Shown: positions 7,725 through 15,367, counted from the first letter of the stretch. The stretch is 22,851 bases of DNA from Patescibacteria group bacterium (GCA_018056275.1 JAGPFW010000006.1:1-22851); one strand, 5' to 3'. The notes: generated from the letters alone by a model not told the origin. Numbers and translations are program-made.

Positions 7725-10700
7725 ATGTCAAAAAACCTTACAGAAAAGACACACAAAACACATAAAATGCCCAAAACAGAAGATACCTCTAAAATACTTA
7801 CCAAAAATAGTGCAGATGTAATTACCATAAAAGGAGCCCGCCAACACAACCTTAAAAATGTGGACCTAGAAATACCCAAAAACAAACTCGTAGTATTTAC
7901 TGGAGTTTCTGGTTCTGGAAAATCCTCTCTAGCCTTAGATACACTTTATGCGGAAGGGCAGCGCAGATATGTAGAAAGTCTTTCTTCTTATGCTCGGCAG
8001 TTTTTGGGAGTTATGGATAAACCTGATGTTGATAGCATAGAAGGGCTTTCTCCCGCTATAGCTATTTCTCAAAAAACTACCACTCAAAACCCCAGATCTA
8101 CAGTTGGTACCATTACCGACATTTACGATTTTCTTCGGTTGCTTTACGCAAGAATAGGTCACCCGCATTGTCCCCAATGTGGCCAAGAAGTTATGCGTCA
8201 AAGCGTGGATCAAATTGTGGATGCCATTATTTCTAATTTAACCGCTGATTCTGATTATAGGAAGCCCAAAGGTGTGCGCTTCTTTATTCTTTCCCCAATA
8301 ATTCGGGAGAGAAAGGGAGAATATGATTCCCTTTTTCAAAACCTTAAAAAGCAGGGGATTTTACGAGCTAGAGTGGATGGGCAGATTATTTCGGTTGATG
8401 CAGATATAAATTTAATAAAGACTAATAAGCACACAATAGAGGCTATAGTTTCTCGGCAGGTTTTTACAAAAAAGCGCTATGAAGAAGAGCCAGATCAAAT
8501 TAGAGGGATTATCTTCTCCGCAGTAGAGAGTTCTCTTCAACTAAGTGAAGGACTTGTAACTTTAACCATAATAAAAGATGACTCTTTTGATTTCCCTGAA
8601 AACCCCGAAAAGATGGAGGATTTAATATTTTCGGATAAGTTTGCGTGCCCAAAATGTAATATTTCCCTGCCTGAGATTGAGCCTAGAGATTTTTCGTTTA
8701 ATGCTCCTCAAGGCGCTTGTGAGGAATGCGATGGTTTAGGTAGTCTTCTGGTGATTGACCCCGAATTGTTATTAAACCCAAATCTTTCTGTTGAAGAAGG
8801 CGGAGTTTTACCTTGGGCAAAACTTACAAATGGTTCTACTTGGTCGTATGAAGTTATAAAAAAGGTAGCAGAAATTCATGGCATAGATTTAAAAGCTCCA
8901 ATTGGAAGTTTGCCAAAAGAGGATTTGGACATTTTACTTTATGGTACGGGAAAGCAGAAATATGAAGTTTCGTATTATAAAGATGGCTTAAAAAGAGTTT
9001 ATTCAACTTCGTTTGAAGGAATAATCCCAAACTTAACTCGTAGGCATAGAGAGACGCAGTCTGATTTTATTCGTAGACAGATACAAGGGTATATGGTTAA
9101 AGAGCCTTGTCCAAAATGCGCAGGAGCAAGATTAAAAGAGATTTATCTTGGCGTTACTATAGATGGAAAAAGTATACATGAACTAACTCAAATGCCTTTG
9201 CAGGAAGCAGAAAATTGGTTACTAAATCTGGAAAAGAAGCTTTCCTCAAAAGAATTGCAGGTTGCCGAAACAGTTTTAAGAGAAGTGCATTATAGATTGC
9301 GTTTCTTATTGGATGTGGGTCTTGATTACATAAATTTAGCGCGTAACTCGGCTGATTTATCTGGAGGTGAATCTCAAAGAATTAGATTGGCTTCACAAAT
9401 TGGATCTGGTCTTTCGGGAGTTTTATATGTTCTTGACGAGCCTTCTATTGGGTTGCATCAAAGGGATCAAGCACGGCTAATTAAAACTTTACAGCATTTG
9501 CGGGATCTGGGAAATACTGTTGTAGTGGTAGAACATGATAAAGACACAATGCTCCAAAGTGATTTTCTAGTGGACTTTGGTCCCGGTGCAGGTGATTTGG
9601 GAGGAGAGATTGTTTCTTTTGGTACACCCAAAGAGGTTATTGCTGATAAAAACTCCTTAACTGGGCTCTATTTGTCGGGAACAAGAAAGGTTGGAGACGC
9701 TGTTGAAAAAGCGGATGACATGGGTGAAGACCTTTTGGTTGAAAATGCAGGTTTAAAGGGAAAAAAGTTAGTTTTAGAAGGTGCCTCTGGAAGAAATTTA
9801 AAAAATATAAATTTAGAAATCCCTTTTGGAAAAATGGTTTGTATAACAGGAGTTTCGGGTTCGGGAAAGTCTTCTTTAGTTATGGATACGCTACTTCCAG
9901 CTTTAAAAGAGCATTTTGGACTAAAAACGGATGAGAGACCTTTGGCATATAGGGAGCTAAAAGGTGCATCTCATCTGGATAAAGTTGTAGCCATAGATCA
10001 AACGCCCATCGGAAGGACTCCACGATCCAACCCGGCTACTTATACCAAAGTTTTTGATGATATTCGGCAGCTTTTTGCTCAAACTTCGCAAGCAAAAATG
10101 CGTGGATACAATCAGGGAAGATTTAGTTTTAATGTTAAAGGTGGTAGATGCGAAGCATGTGCAGGTCAGGGTGAAATCCAGATTGAGATGCAGTTTATGC
10201 CTGATGTTTATGTAAAGTGTGAAGTCTGCCAAGGTAAAAGATATAACCGTGAGGCTTTGGAAATTAAATATAAGGAAAAAAACATTAGTGATGTTTTGGA
10301 TATGTCTGTTTCGGAGGCTTTAAAATTTTTTGAAGCCTTTCCAAAGATTAAACGCCAATTAAAGGTTTTGGAAGAGGTAGGTCTTGGGTACATAAAACTT
10401 GGGCAACCGGCACCAACCCTTTCCGGTGGTGAAGCCCAAAGGGTTAAGTTGGCTTCGGAGCTTTCCAAAAATTCTCGTGGGAACTCCTTGTACATTTTGG
10501 ATGAGCCAACAACTGGTCTCCATTTTGCTGATTTAGAAAAGCTTATAAGGGTTATAAAGAAGTTGGTTAAAAGGGGAAATACTGTTTTAGTTATTGAGCA
10601 TAATTTGGATGTGATTGAAAGTGCAGATTGGGTGATAGATCTAGGTCCGGAAGGAGGAGAAAAAGGAGGAGAGGTTATTTTTGTTGGTAGTGTGGAGGAT

Positions 10701-10754
10701 TTGAAGAAGTGTAAGGGTAGTTATACTGGTAAGGCTTTGAGGGGGGATTTATAG
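7725..10754 (+). CDS. uvrA: UvrABC system protein A (excinuclease ATPase subunit)
   Basis: DNA-damage sensor of nucleotide excision repair; a dimeric ABC-type ATPase that loads UvrB. At ~1009 aa it is somewhat longer than the usual ~940, with a ~30-residue polar N-terminal extension rich in Lys and Thr. Walker A motifs GVSGSGKSS occur near residues 61-68 and 710. ABC signatures LSGGESQR (~546) and LSGGEAQR (~900) are each followed by Walker B LDEPS/LDEPT. Cys pairs for the zinc modules are present (CPQC, CPKC, CEEC, CPKC; then CEAC and CEVC near 810-835). The start is ATG 7725 or the adjacent TTG 7722; the -10 spacing rule seen elsewhere in the window slightly favours TTG. It stands alone after the PBP gene with its own promoter. 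Confidence 0.98.
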   Translation: MSKNLTEKTHKTHKMPKTEDTSKILTKNSADVITIKGARQHNLKNVDLEIPKNKLVVFTGVSGSGKSSLALDTLYAEGQRRYVESLSSYARQFLGVMDKPDVDSIEGLSPAIAISQKTTTQNPRSTVGTITDIYDFLRLLYARIGHPHCPQCGQEVMRQSVDQIVDAIISNLTADSDYRKPKGVRFFILSPIIRERKGEYDSLFQNLKKQGILRARVDGQIISVDADINLIKTNKHTIEAIVSRQVFTKKRYEEEPDQIRGIIFSAVESSLQLSEGLVTLTIIKDDSFDFPENPEKMEDLIFSDKFACPKCNISLPEIEPRDFSFNAPQGACEECDGLGSLLVIDPELLLNPNLSVEEGGVLPWAKLTNGSTWSYEVIKKVAEIHGIDLKAPIGSLPKEDLDILLYGTGKQKYEVSYYKDGLKRVYSTSFEGIIPNLTRRHRETQSDFIRRQIQGYMVKEPCPKCAGARLKEIYLGVTIDGKSIHELTQMPLQEAENWLLNLEKKLSSKELQVAETVLREVHYRLRFLLDVGLDYINLARNSADLSGGESQRIRLASQIGSGLSGVLYVLDEPSIGLHQRDQARLIKTLQHLRDLGNTVVVVEHDKDTMLQSDFLVDFGPGAGDLGGEIVSFGTPKEVIADKNSLTGLYLSGTRKVGDAVEKADDMGEDLLVENAGLKGKKLVLEGASGRNLKNINLEIPFGKMVCITGVSGSGKSSLVMDTLLPALKEHFGLKTDERPLAYRELKGASHLDKVVAIDQTPIGRTPRSNPATYTKVFDDIRQLFAQTSQAKMRGYNQGRFSFNVKGGRCEACAGQGEIQIEMQFMPDVYVKCEVCQGKRYNREALEIKYKEKNISDVLDMSVSEALKFFEAFPKIKRQLKVLEEVGLGYIKLGQPAPTLSGGEAQRVKLASELSKNSRGNSLYILDEPTTGLHFADLEKLIRVIKKLVKRGNTVLVIEHNLDVIESADWVIDLGPEGGEKGGEVIFVGSVEDLKKCKGSYTGKALRGDL

Positions 10755-11009
10755 AAGTAGAGTAATGAAGAAGGTGATACCTGAAAAATTTGTCTTAACC
10801 TAATTCTTAATTAAATAAGTTTTATCCCCATATTTGGATTAGGCTTGTTACAAGCATATGTGTATTCTAAGCCTCAAAGGTGTAAATAGTCCCATAGCGG
10901 TCTTGCTTAATAGGATCTGTAGTTTTTATACTATTAAGAATTATTTGATGGGAAAATTTTCTTCAGGTGAGGTAAGAGTGAGATAGGAATGATTTATGTA
11001 CCCCATAGC
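10755..11009. other. Noncoding stretch between uvrA and the small exported-protein gene
   Basis: No convincing reading frame is seen. A loose stem AGGCTT/AAGCCT (near 10850-10875) is the only GC-containing hairpin after uvrA and it lacks a T tract, so it is a poor terminator. An 8-bp perfect inverted repeat, CTTAATAG (10906-10913) and CTATTAAG (10931-10938), overlaps a possible upstream promoter. The octamer CCCATAGC occurs at 10891-10898 and again at 11002-11009, each time just ahead of a promoter-like sequence with a TATACT -10. Confidence 0.4.
10903..10932 (+). promoter_or_regulatory. Candidate upstream promoter, TTGCTT-18-TATACT
   Basis: TTGCTT (10903-10908) and TATACT (10927-10932) are 18 bp apart. 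Both elements overlap arms of the inverted repeat CTTAATAG/CTATTAAG. The -35 is only a half match, so this is tentative. If used, its transcript would run through the second, stronger promoter into the gene at 11096. Confidence 0.3.
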
Positions 11010-11037
11010 TTGACAAAGCCAGATATTTTGGTATACT
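11010..11037 (+). promoter_or_regulatory. Strong consensus promoter, TTGACA-16-TGGTATACT
   Basis: A perfect -35 TTGACA (11010-11015) and a -10 TATACT (11032-11037) with an extended TGG in front (11029-11031). Spacing is 16 bp. This is the best sigma-70-type promoter in the window. The -10 is part of an inverted repeat that continues downstream. The expected start is near 11044, giving a ~52-base leader before the ATG. Confidence 0.8.
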
Positions 11038-11072
11038 GGTTCCGTAGGTAATAGAGGGGTTCAGTATACCAA
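11028..11072. repeat. Perfect 11-bp inverted repeat spanning the -10, operator-like
   Basis: TTGGTATACTG (11028-11038) and CAGTATACCAA (11062-11072) are exact reverse complements. The GTATAC cores are 33 bp apart, about three helical turns, so both face the same side of the DNA. The left arm covers the -10 and lies upstream of the expected transcript, so this cannot be an RNA hairpin and is best read as a pair of repressor half-sites. The binding protein is unknown. Confidence 0.7.
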
Positions 11073-11081
11073 TTCTGTAAA

Positions 11082-11090
11082 AAGGGAGGG
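11082..11090 (+). promoter_or_regulatory. Strong Shine-Dalgarno before the small exported-protein gene
   Basis: A purine run AAGGGAGGGG ends about five bases before the ATG at 11096 and contains GGGAGG, a strong match to the anti-Shine-Dalgarno. It fixes the start. This contrasts with most housekeeping genes here, which have none. Confidence 0.75.
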
Positions 11091-11095
11091 GTTAG

Positions 11096-11362
11096 ATGAA
11101 AAAGTTTTTTGGTGTACTCTTTCTGTTGTCGTTTTTTACGTTAATAGCTGTGGGTTTTTTGGAACTCGTCGAAGGAATTAACGCCAAATTTGTATCTATC
11201 AAGGGGCTGGACGCCCCGATGAGGATTCTGTTTTTAAGTGAGGATTCGGTAACCTTCGACTACAATGATACCCCCTATCGGGTTGAGTTGAAAGATAGGT
11301 GGGTTGCGTCGACGGAGAATCCCACTTTGGTACAGTTCGAGTGGGATCTGGGGGGGGTTTGA
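11096..11362 (+). CDS. Small exported or membrane-anchored protein of unknown function, probably frameshifted at its 3' end
   Basis: 88 aa as it reads here. Residues 4-25 form a hydrophobic helix after MKK, so it is a signal peptide or membrane anchor with the rest outside the cell; no lipobox Cys is seen. The remainder (KFVSIKGLDAPMRILFLSEDSV...) looks like a small beta-rich domain. No family was recognised. It has its own very strong promoter with an inverted repeat, a strong Shine-Dalgarno and a long terminator at 11441, so it is a monocistronic unit. The codons are more GC-rich than those of neighbours. The frame stops just after a run of eight G (11350-11357). Reading one G fewer extends it by 24 residues to a TGA at 11430-11432, nine bases before the terminator, which suggests the full protein is ~111 aa. 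Confidence 0.75.
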   Translation: MKKFFGVLFLLSFFTLIAVGFLELVEGINAKFVSIKGLDAPMRILFLSEDSVTFDYNDTPYRVELKDRWVASTENPTLVQFEWDLGGV

Positions 11363-11432
11363 CCTTATCCCCATATACTACTACAATACGAGGTTCCTGT
11401 TTGAGGAGGCCTTGTATGTAGTTCTTGAGTGA
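11350..11432 (+). other. Out-of-frame continuation after a G8 run (frameshift or slippage site)
   Basis: Beyond the G8 run (11350-11357) the frame shifted by one base is open from 11358 to the stop at 11430-11432. It encodes FDLIPIYYYNTRFLFEEALY followed by four more residues, with good coding character. The stop lies right against the terminator stem. Possible explanations are a sequencing or assembly error in the homopolymer, RNA polymerase slippage on G8, ribosomal frameshifting, or a real mutation. Confidence 0.6.
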
Positions 11433-11440
11433 GAGAAATC

Positions 11441-11490
11441 AGGCCTTAACTCAATCAGGTAGGATGTTACTGGATGAGTTAAGGCCTTTC
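11441..11490 (+). terminator. Long, near-perfect hairpin terminator, possibly bidirectional
   Basis: Arms AGGCCTTAACTCA (11441-11453) and TGAGTTAAGGCCT (11475-11487) pair perfectly over 13 bp. The stem continues inward about 8 bp (ATCAGGTA with TACTGGAT, one mismatch and one G-U) to a six-base loop. TTTCTTT follows. On the other strand the hairpin is followed by GATTTCTCTC, so it may also stop the convergent transglutaminase gene. Confidence 0.85.
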
Positions 11491-11563
11491 TTTACATAGC
11501 AGTTTATAAGAACTGGGAAAATTTGATTGAAATCTTGAGAACATCTTTTTAGTAAGCAAGTCC

Positions 11564-13312
11564 TTACATAGAAATTTTTTCCAAATTCCCCCCAAAATCC
11601 CTATACTCCAACACATTTGCACTCCTTTCCAAATACACACTTTCTTTACTAAAAGGAAATATAATCCTCTTAGAGTTTTCACCACCAACTCCATATAAAA
11701 TAGGTCCTTCTTTGTGTGTTACAACGTACCTTCTCTTGCCTTGAAAAATCTTCAACAAGTTCCAGGGAATAGCTTTTTTAAACTCCAGTTTTGGTTCAAA
11801 ATCAATCTGTTTTTCTGCAAAATCCACATTAATTTGTTTCTGGTTAGTGTCTAACCTATATGCTCCGGCAGGATAAGGTTCTTCTGAGCTCACTCCTTTA
11901 ACCACAAAGGCCAAATGGTTAGTGTCTAGTTTTGTAAAATAATCTATCCCCGAAGTATTCCCCCAAGTTGGGTCAACCTGCACCCAACCAAAATTGGGAT
12001 CATAAAATTCTGCCCATGCGTGTAGCATGTCGCCAGTATTAAAATCCACAGGAGTAGGGACAATGCTTTCTCCTTCGGAAAAGGCAAATCCGTTTAGCTC
12101 TCTTGCTGGAATTCCCATGGCTCTAGTTAGTGCTATGAATAAATCCGTAAATTCCATGCATGCCCATGCTCCTTTTTGTGTTAAGGCTTTTAATGCTCCA
12201 TGTCGTTGAATAGTGTTTTCTTGAGTTATTTCTGTGTCATATTCTAAATTTTCAACTACATATTTGTAAGCTTCATAAGCATTTTGGGCAACATTCTTTT
12301 TAGGGTCAAATAGCTCTAAAGCCAAGTCTTTTATTTTAGAATTTTCCACTTCCCAATAAGTATCCGCCTTTGTATAAAGTTTTTTTAAGTCGCTAGGTAT
12401 CTCATGCATTTTGCCTCCCATTTCTGGTGAGATTTGATTTCCGAATATTTTTGCGGATCCTCTCACAATCACCTGAACTGCTTGATTTGGTTTTATCCAA
12501 AAAGTAGCCATTATATTTCCGTCGGTGTCTTTTTTTAAAAAAGTCGGTTTTGGCTCAATTGAGGAAAAATATATCTGTTGATGCTTAGCAATGTCCGGAG
12601 GTAGCGCAATGGATTGCCTTCTAGGTAAAAAAGTGTTGTTTAAGAGATCGTATTTAAGCTCAAAATTTAAAATTTGGTTTTTTCCAAATGTGGCGGTTAT
12701 AGACTTATTTTCAATGTCTTGTTTAGAATACGAATATACGGTTTTATTATTCTCTTCACCTGTAACCGAAGGGGTGGGTGCTATATAAATTTGTGGCCCA
12801 AAGGCTTGAGGTACTTTTATAATGACCTCATATTTTGCGATCTCTTCTAAATTTGAGGGTTTAGGTAGGTTTACATTCCAAATTTCCCCTACTTTATTTG
12901 CAAGATCGCTTGTTTTATACGAGATATTTATTTTACTGGATCTTCCTTTTCCAATAACCTGATCTTTTAACGGGGCGGAGATTGTAGTTCTATTGTTCTC
13001 CCCGTCTCTCTTAACGTCAACTTCTAGTTGTCCTGCTGTATCAAATCCCGAGACATCATAAATATTCATCTGGCTAAGAATAAAGGAATAAACTGTTACT
13101 AAGACATCATCATCTTTATTTGTAATTTCAATTTCTTGAGTAACAAGTGTCTCCCCCGATTCTCCAATGTCGTAAGTGATCTTGTATGCTGTTTCAAATT
13201 GGGTTTGGGAAAATGTCTTTTTTAAGCTTTCTGCTCCTCCGAAGATTGCAATTGCGTAAAGAACAAAGCTAATTGCAAGGGGAAGTTTTATATTTTCTTT
13301 GTTTTTTCGCAT
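11564..13312 (-). CDS. Membrane-anchored extracellular transglutaminase-like protein
   Basis: 582 aa. An N-terminal hydrophobic helix (residues ~9-26) after a lysine-rich start acts as a signal anchor; the rest should be outside the membrane. Residues ~35-300 are beta-rich and unrecognised. The transglutaminase-like core at ~325-460 has the cysteine-protease-fold triad: Cys385 (KGAWACMEFTD), His431 (MLHAWAEFY) and Asp447 (VDPTWG). The C-terminal ~120 residues are unassigned. Such proteins cut or cross-link peptides in the cell envelope; the substrate is unknown. The ATG has no Shine-Dalgarno, and a TATAAT box on the minus strand (13322-13327) ends nine bases upstream. It is divergent from the 131-aa gene and convergent with the small exported-protein gene. 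Confidence 0.85.
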   Translation of the reverse strand: MRKNKENIKLPLAISFVLYAIAIFGGAESLKKTFSQTQFETAYKITYDIGESGETLVTQEIEITNKDDDVLVTVYSFILSQMNIYDVSGFDTAGQLEVDVKRDGENNRTTISAPLKDQVIGKGRSSKINISYKTSDLANKVGEIWNVNLPKPSNLEEIAKYEVIIKVPQAFGPQIYIAPTPSVTGEENNKTVYSYSKQDIENKSITATFGKNQILNFELKYDLLNNTFLPRRQSIALPPDIAKHQQIYFSSIEPKPTFLKKDTDGNIMATFWIKPNQAVQVIVRGSAKIFGNQISPEMGGKMHEIPSDLKKLYTKADTYWEVENSKIKDLALELFDPKKNVAQNAYEAYKYVVENLEYDTEITQENTIQRHGALKALTQKGAWACMEFTDLFIALTRAMGIPARELNGFAFSEGESIVPTPVDFNTGDMLHAWAEFYDPNFGWVQVDPTWGNTSGIDYFTKLDTNHLAFVVKGVSSEEPYPAGAYRLDTNQKQINVDFAEKQIDFEPKLEFKKAIPWNLLKIFQGKRRYVVTHKEGPILYGVGGENSKRIIFPFSKESVYLERSANVLEYRDFGGNLEKISM

Positions 13313-13321
13313 GTCTGGGTA

Positions 13322-13327
13322 ATTATA
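13322..13327 (-). promoter_or_regulatory. -10 box of the transglutaminase-like gene
   Basis: On the minus strand TATAAT lies nine bases before the ATG, the same distance as TATAAT to the uvrA ATG. With no Shine-Dalgarno between, a leaderless or near-leaderless mRNA is expected. No good -35 was identified. Confidence 0.5.
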
Positions 13328-13375
13328 TCGTATTTGGGATGAATGCTTAAGGACTTGCAGTTAATCTCATAGTAC

Positions 13376-13404
13376 TTTACGGATGGGTGATTTTACCCTA
13401 TAAT
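13376..13404 (+). promoter_or_regulatory. Promoter of the 131-aa gene, TTTACG-17-TATAAT
   Basis: A perfect -10 TATAAT (13399-13404) stands 17 bp from a 4/6 -35, TTTACG (13376-13381). The expected start near 13411 leaves a ~30-base leader that contains the Shine-Dalgarno GGAGG at 13433-13437. It is divergent from the transglutaminase promoter. Confidence 0.7.
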
Positions 13405-13441
13405 ATTTGTGTTTGACATTCTAAAAACAATTGGAGGAAAC

Positions 13442-13837
13442 ATGAACAGCGTTGTGGAATCAGATTTCTATAGTCTGCTTTGGCAGATTCAAGCTATTCA
13501 GGATAGAGGCTATAATGAACTCGCCGTTTCTACTTCGTTTCAGAAAAAATTGGACTCCATCCTGGATAAGTGGGAGGACGCAAAGACTTCCCGGGCTAAA
13601 CGAGAGTTAGTTGAGCAGCTTCAAGAACTGGCACTCCCAGTTTTTGAAGCCGAGGTTGTTTGGCAACTTAACCGTTTTGTTCAGTTTAACGTTGTCAATC
13701 GTGATTGTGATAAAGTCCAGGAGCTTCTGGAGCAGGGTCGGGACAAAAAATTACCCGTTTATGAACGGGTCAAATGTCTTCGAGCCGCGCTCCGCGAAAT
13801 TGCGGCTGTCAAGCGCAATCTCAAGCAGAAGCCGTAA
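13442..13837 (+). CDS. Conserved-looking helical protein of unknown function, 131 aa
   Basis: No family recognised. The start is set by TTGGAGGAAAC directly before the ATG; upstream in-frame codons back to 13409 lie in the promoter leader. The protein is soluble, without signal or membrane segment. It looks almost wholly alpha-helical, with heptad-like stretches (FQKKLDSILDKWEDA; AKRELVEQLQELALPVFEAE), a Cys-containing middle (NRDCDKVQELLEQ) and a basic C-terminus. The third codon positions are clearly more GC-rich than in the housekeeping neighbours, as also in the gene at 11096, hinting at high expression or a different origin. It has its own promoter and a hairpin terminator. Confidence 0.8.
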   Translation: MNSVVESDFYSLLWQIQAIQDRGYNELAVSTSFQKKLDSILDKWEDAKTSRAKRELVEQLQELALPVFEAEVVWQLNRFVQFNVVNRDCDKVQELLEQGRDKKLPVYERVKCLRAALREIAAVKRNLKQKP

Positions 13838-13859
13838 GTAATAGGTTGGAACCCATGTG

Positions 13860-13904
13860 GTTCGCAGATCCTGCACTACAACCATAGTGCTTGTATCTGC
13901 GAAC
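13860..13904 (+). terminator. Two-storey hairpin after the 131-aa gene
   Basis: The outer stem GTTCGCAGAT (13860-13869) / ATCTGCGAAC (13895-13904) is a perfect 10 bp. An inner stem GCACTA (13873-13878) / TAGTGC (13885-13890) closes a six-base loop. The tail TACTCTTCATTT is only moderately T-rich. GAACC (13849-13853) can also pair with GGTTC (13859-13863), competing with the base of the outer stem. It is probably a terminator or an RNA stabiliser. Confidence 0.6.
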
Positions 13905-13949
13905 TACTCTTCATTTCTACGAACTCTTAATTTTATCAGAAACGAGATT

Positions 13950-13958
13950 TGTTAAAAT
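13950..13958 (+). promoter_or_regulatory. Candidate extended -10 upstream of uvrC
   Basis: TGTTAAAAT fits TGnTAAAAT, the same form as the uvrB -10, but would give a ~47-base leader without a Shine-Dalgarno. A second, weaker box TAAATT (14000-14005) lies exactly six bases before the uvrC ATG and fits the spacing rule of the window. Which one is used cannot be told. Confidence 0.35.
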
Positions 13959-14011
13959 TACCCTAACAACAATATTTTAGATTAATTCGTAAGCTTATTT
14001 AAATTAACCTT

Positions 14012-15367
14012 ATGAATATGGCTTTTTCTAAAGAATTATTAAAGACACAAATCCAAAACCTTCCTCATTCCCCAGGTATATACAAATTCAAAAACGTTCA
14101 GAATAAGATAATCTACATAGGAAAAGCAAAAAATCTTAAGCACCGCGTGGGGTCCTATTTTTCCTCGGTAGTAGAACCTAATTCCAAAACAGGGCAGCTT
14201 GTAGCACAAATCCATTCGGTGGAGGTGATAGAAGTAAAATCCGAAGTAGAAGCTTTAATATTGGAGGCTTATCTTATAGGGAAACATAAACCTTTTTATA
14301 ACATTGTCCTAAAGGATGACAAATCCTTTTTGTATATAGAGATATTGCAGGAAAAGGTAAAAATAGATGGCAAAGAGACATTACTACCTAGGGTAAAAGT
14401 TTCTAGAAAGGGCGACATTATAAAATCATCGGTTGTTTTTGGCCCTTTTCCCAATTCTAGCGCCACTAGGTTTGTTTTAAGAAACATACGAAGACATTTT
14501 CCCTACAGGGATTGTTCTTTATCAAAATTTAATTTGCACAATAAAATGGGTAAACCTTGTCTATATGGAGATTTAGGTCTCTGTTCTGCCCCTTGCTCAA
14601 AAAATATTACGCCCGCAAAGTATCGTGGGCAAATTTCTAAAATTAAAGACTTTTTAAATGGAAAGTCGTCAAAGATTATTAGCTCTCTTGAGAAAAAGAT
14701 GTTAATAGCATCTAAAAATCAACAATATGAGGAAGCCGGTAAGCTTAGAGATAGGCTTAGGAATTTTAATTATGTGAGAGAAAAAAGAATCCCCGCCAAT
14801 TTATATGTGGAAAAACCTGATTTGTTACAGGATTTACAACAAAAATCTCTAACACAGCTTAGGGATGCAATCCCTATTTTAAAGGAAATCCCTACAAGAA
14901 TAGAATGTTTTGATATTGCGAATTTAGGTATGGATGCCGTTGTAGGTTCTATGGTGGTCTCACTTGATGGGAAGTTGCAGCGCGGATTATATAGGCGGTT
15001 TAAGATAAAAACTCCTGGCTTAAAGGATGATTTTGCTCGTTTGGCTGAAGTTTTGTATAGACGATTAAAAAGGGGTTTATTGGCAGAGAAAGATTGGGAA
15101 TTTCCCAGTCTGTTAGTATTGGATGGAGGGATTCCCCAACTTTCGGTTGTGATGCAGGTTTTAAAAAAAATGAATCTTAATTACATTCCTGTTATTGGCA
15201 TTGCCAAAAAGGATGAGAAATTGATTTATTTTAATGGAGGAAAATTTGAGGAGATATCTTTGCCTAAGCAAAGTGAGGCCTTGCAATTAATTATTCGTAT
15301 GAGAGATGAGGCTCACAGATTCGCGCAGGATTATCATCATAGCCTTAGGTTGCGTGATATACTTTAG
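14012..15367 (+). CDS. uvrC: UvrABC system protein C, short form lacking the helix-hairpin-helix tail
   Basis: Dual-incision nuclease of nucleotide excision repair. The N-terminal GIY-YIG domain (3' incision) has G22-I-Y24 and Y35-I-G37, with Arg45 behind. Central residues include a Cys cluster (CLYGDLGLCSAPC) and a UVR-type helix hairpin near 225-250 that meets UvrB. The RNase H-like domain (5' incision) has Asp301 (FDIANLG), Asp371 (LDGG) and His435 (DEAHRFA). The protein ends 16 residues after that His at 451 aa, against ~600 in E. coli or Bacillus, so the C-terminal (HhH)2 DNA-binding domain is absent. The stop is clean and the next gene follows at once, so this looks natural. ATG 14012 is chosen over 14018 because of the -10 spacing. 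No Shine-Dalgarno is present. Confidence 0.95.
   Translation: MNMAFSKELLKTQIQNLPHSPGIYKFKNVQNKIIYIGKAKNLKHRVGSYFSSVVEPNSKTGQLVAQIHSVEVIEVKSEVEALILEAYLIGKHKPFYNIVLKDDKSFLYIEILQEKVKIDGKETLLPRVKVSRKGDIIKSSVVFGPFPNSSATRFVLRNIRRHFPYRDCSLSKFNLHNKMGKPCLYGDLGLCSAPCSKNITPAKYRGQISKIKDFLNGKSSKIISSLEKKMLIASKNQQYEEAGKLRDRLRNFNYVREKRIPANLYVEKPDLLQDLQQKSLTQLRDAIPILKEIPTRIECFDIANLGMDAVVGSMVVSLDGKLQRGLYRRFKIKTPGLKDDFARLAEVLYRRLKRGLLAEKDWEFPSLLVLDGGIPQLSVVMQVLKKMNLNYIPVIGIAKKDEKLIYFNGGKFEEISLPKQSEALQLIIRMRDEAHRFAQDYHHSLRLRDIL
15355..15363 (+). promoter_or_regulatory. Extended -10 inside the end of uvrC, six bases before the next ATG
   Basis: TGATATACT (TGnTATACT) occupies the last sense codons of uvrC. It is followed by exactly six bases and the ATG of the holin-like gene. 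The identical nine bases with the same spacing precede mraY. This predicts a leaderless transcript starting at the ATG. Confidence 0.65.

Noticed and set aside
10822..11376. 12-bp direct repeat TTATCCCCATAT (10822-10833 and 11365-11376), thought to be a target-site duplication around a mobile unit
   Set aside because: The second copy lies inside the likely out-of-frame coding extension of the small gene, there are no terminal inverted repeats or transposase, and a 12-mer pair in this span can occur by chance.
13611..13841. Overlapping second frame inside the 131-aa gene
   Set aside because: It is a shadow in another frame of a gene with a clear promoter, Shine-Dalgarno and helical protein pattern.
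13859..13890. GGTTCGCAGATCC resembling a tRNA or tmRNA T-arm
   Set aside because: It is the arm of the hairpin after the 131-aa gene; there is no acceptor stem, anticodon arm or CCA partner.
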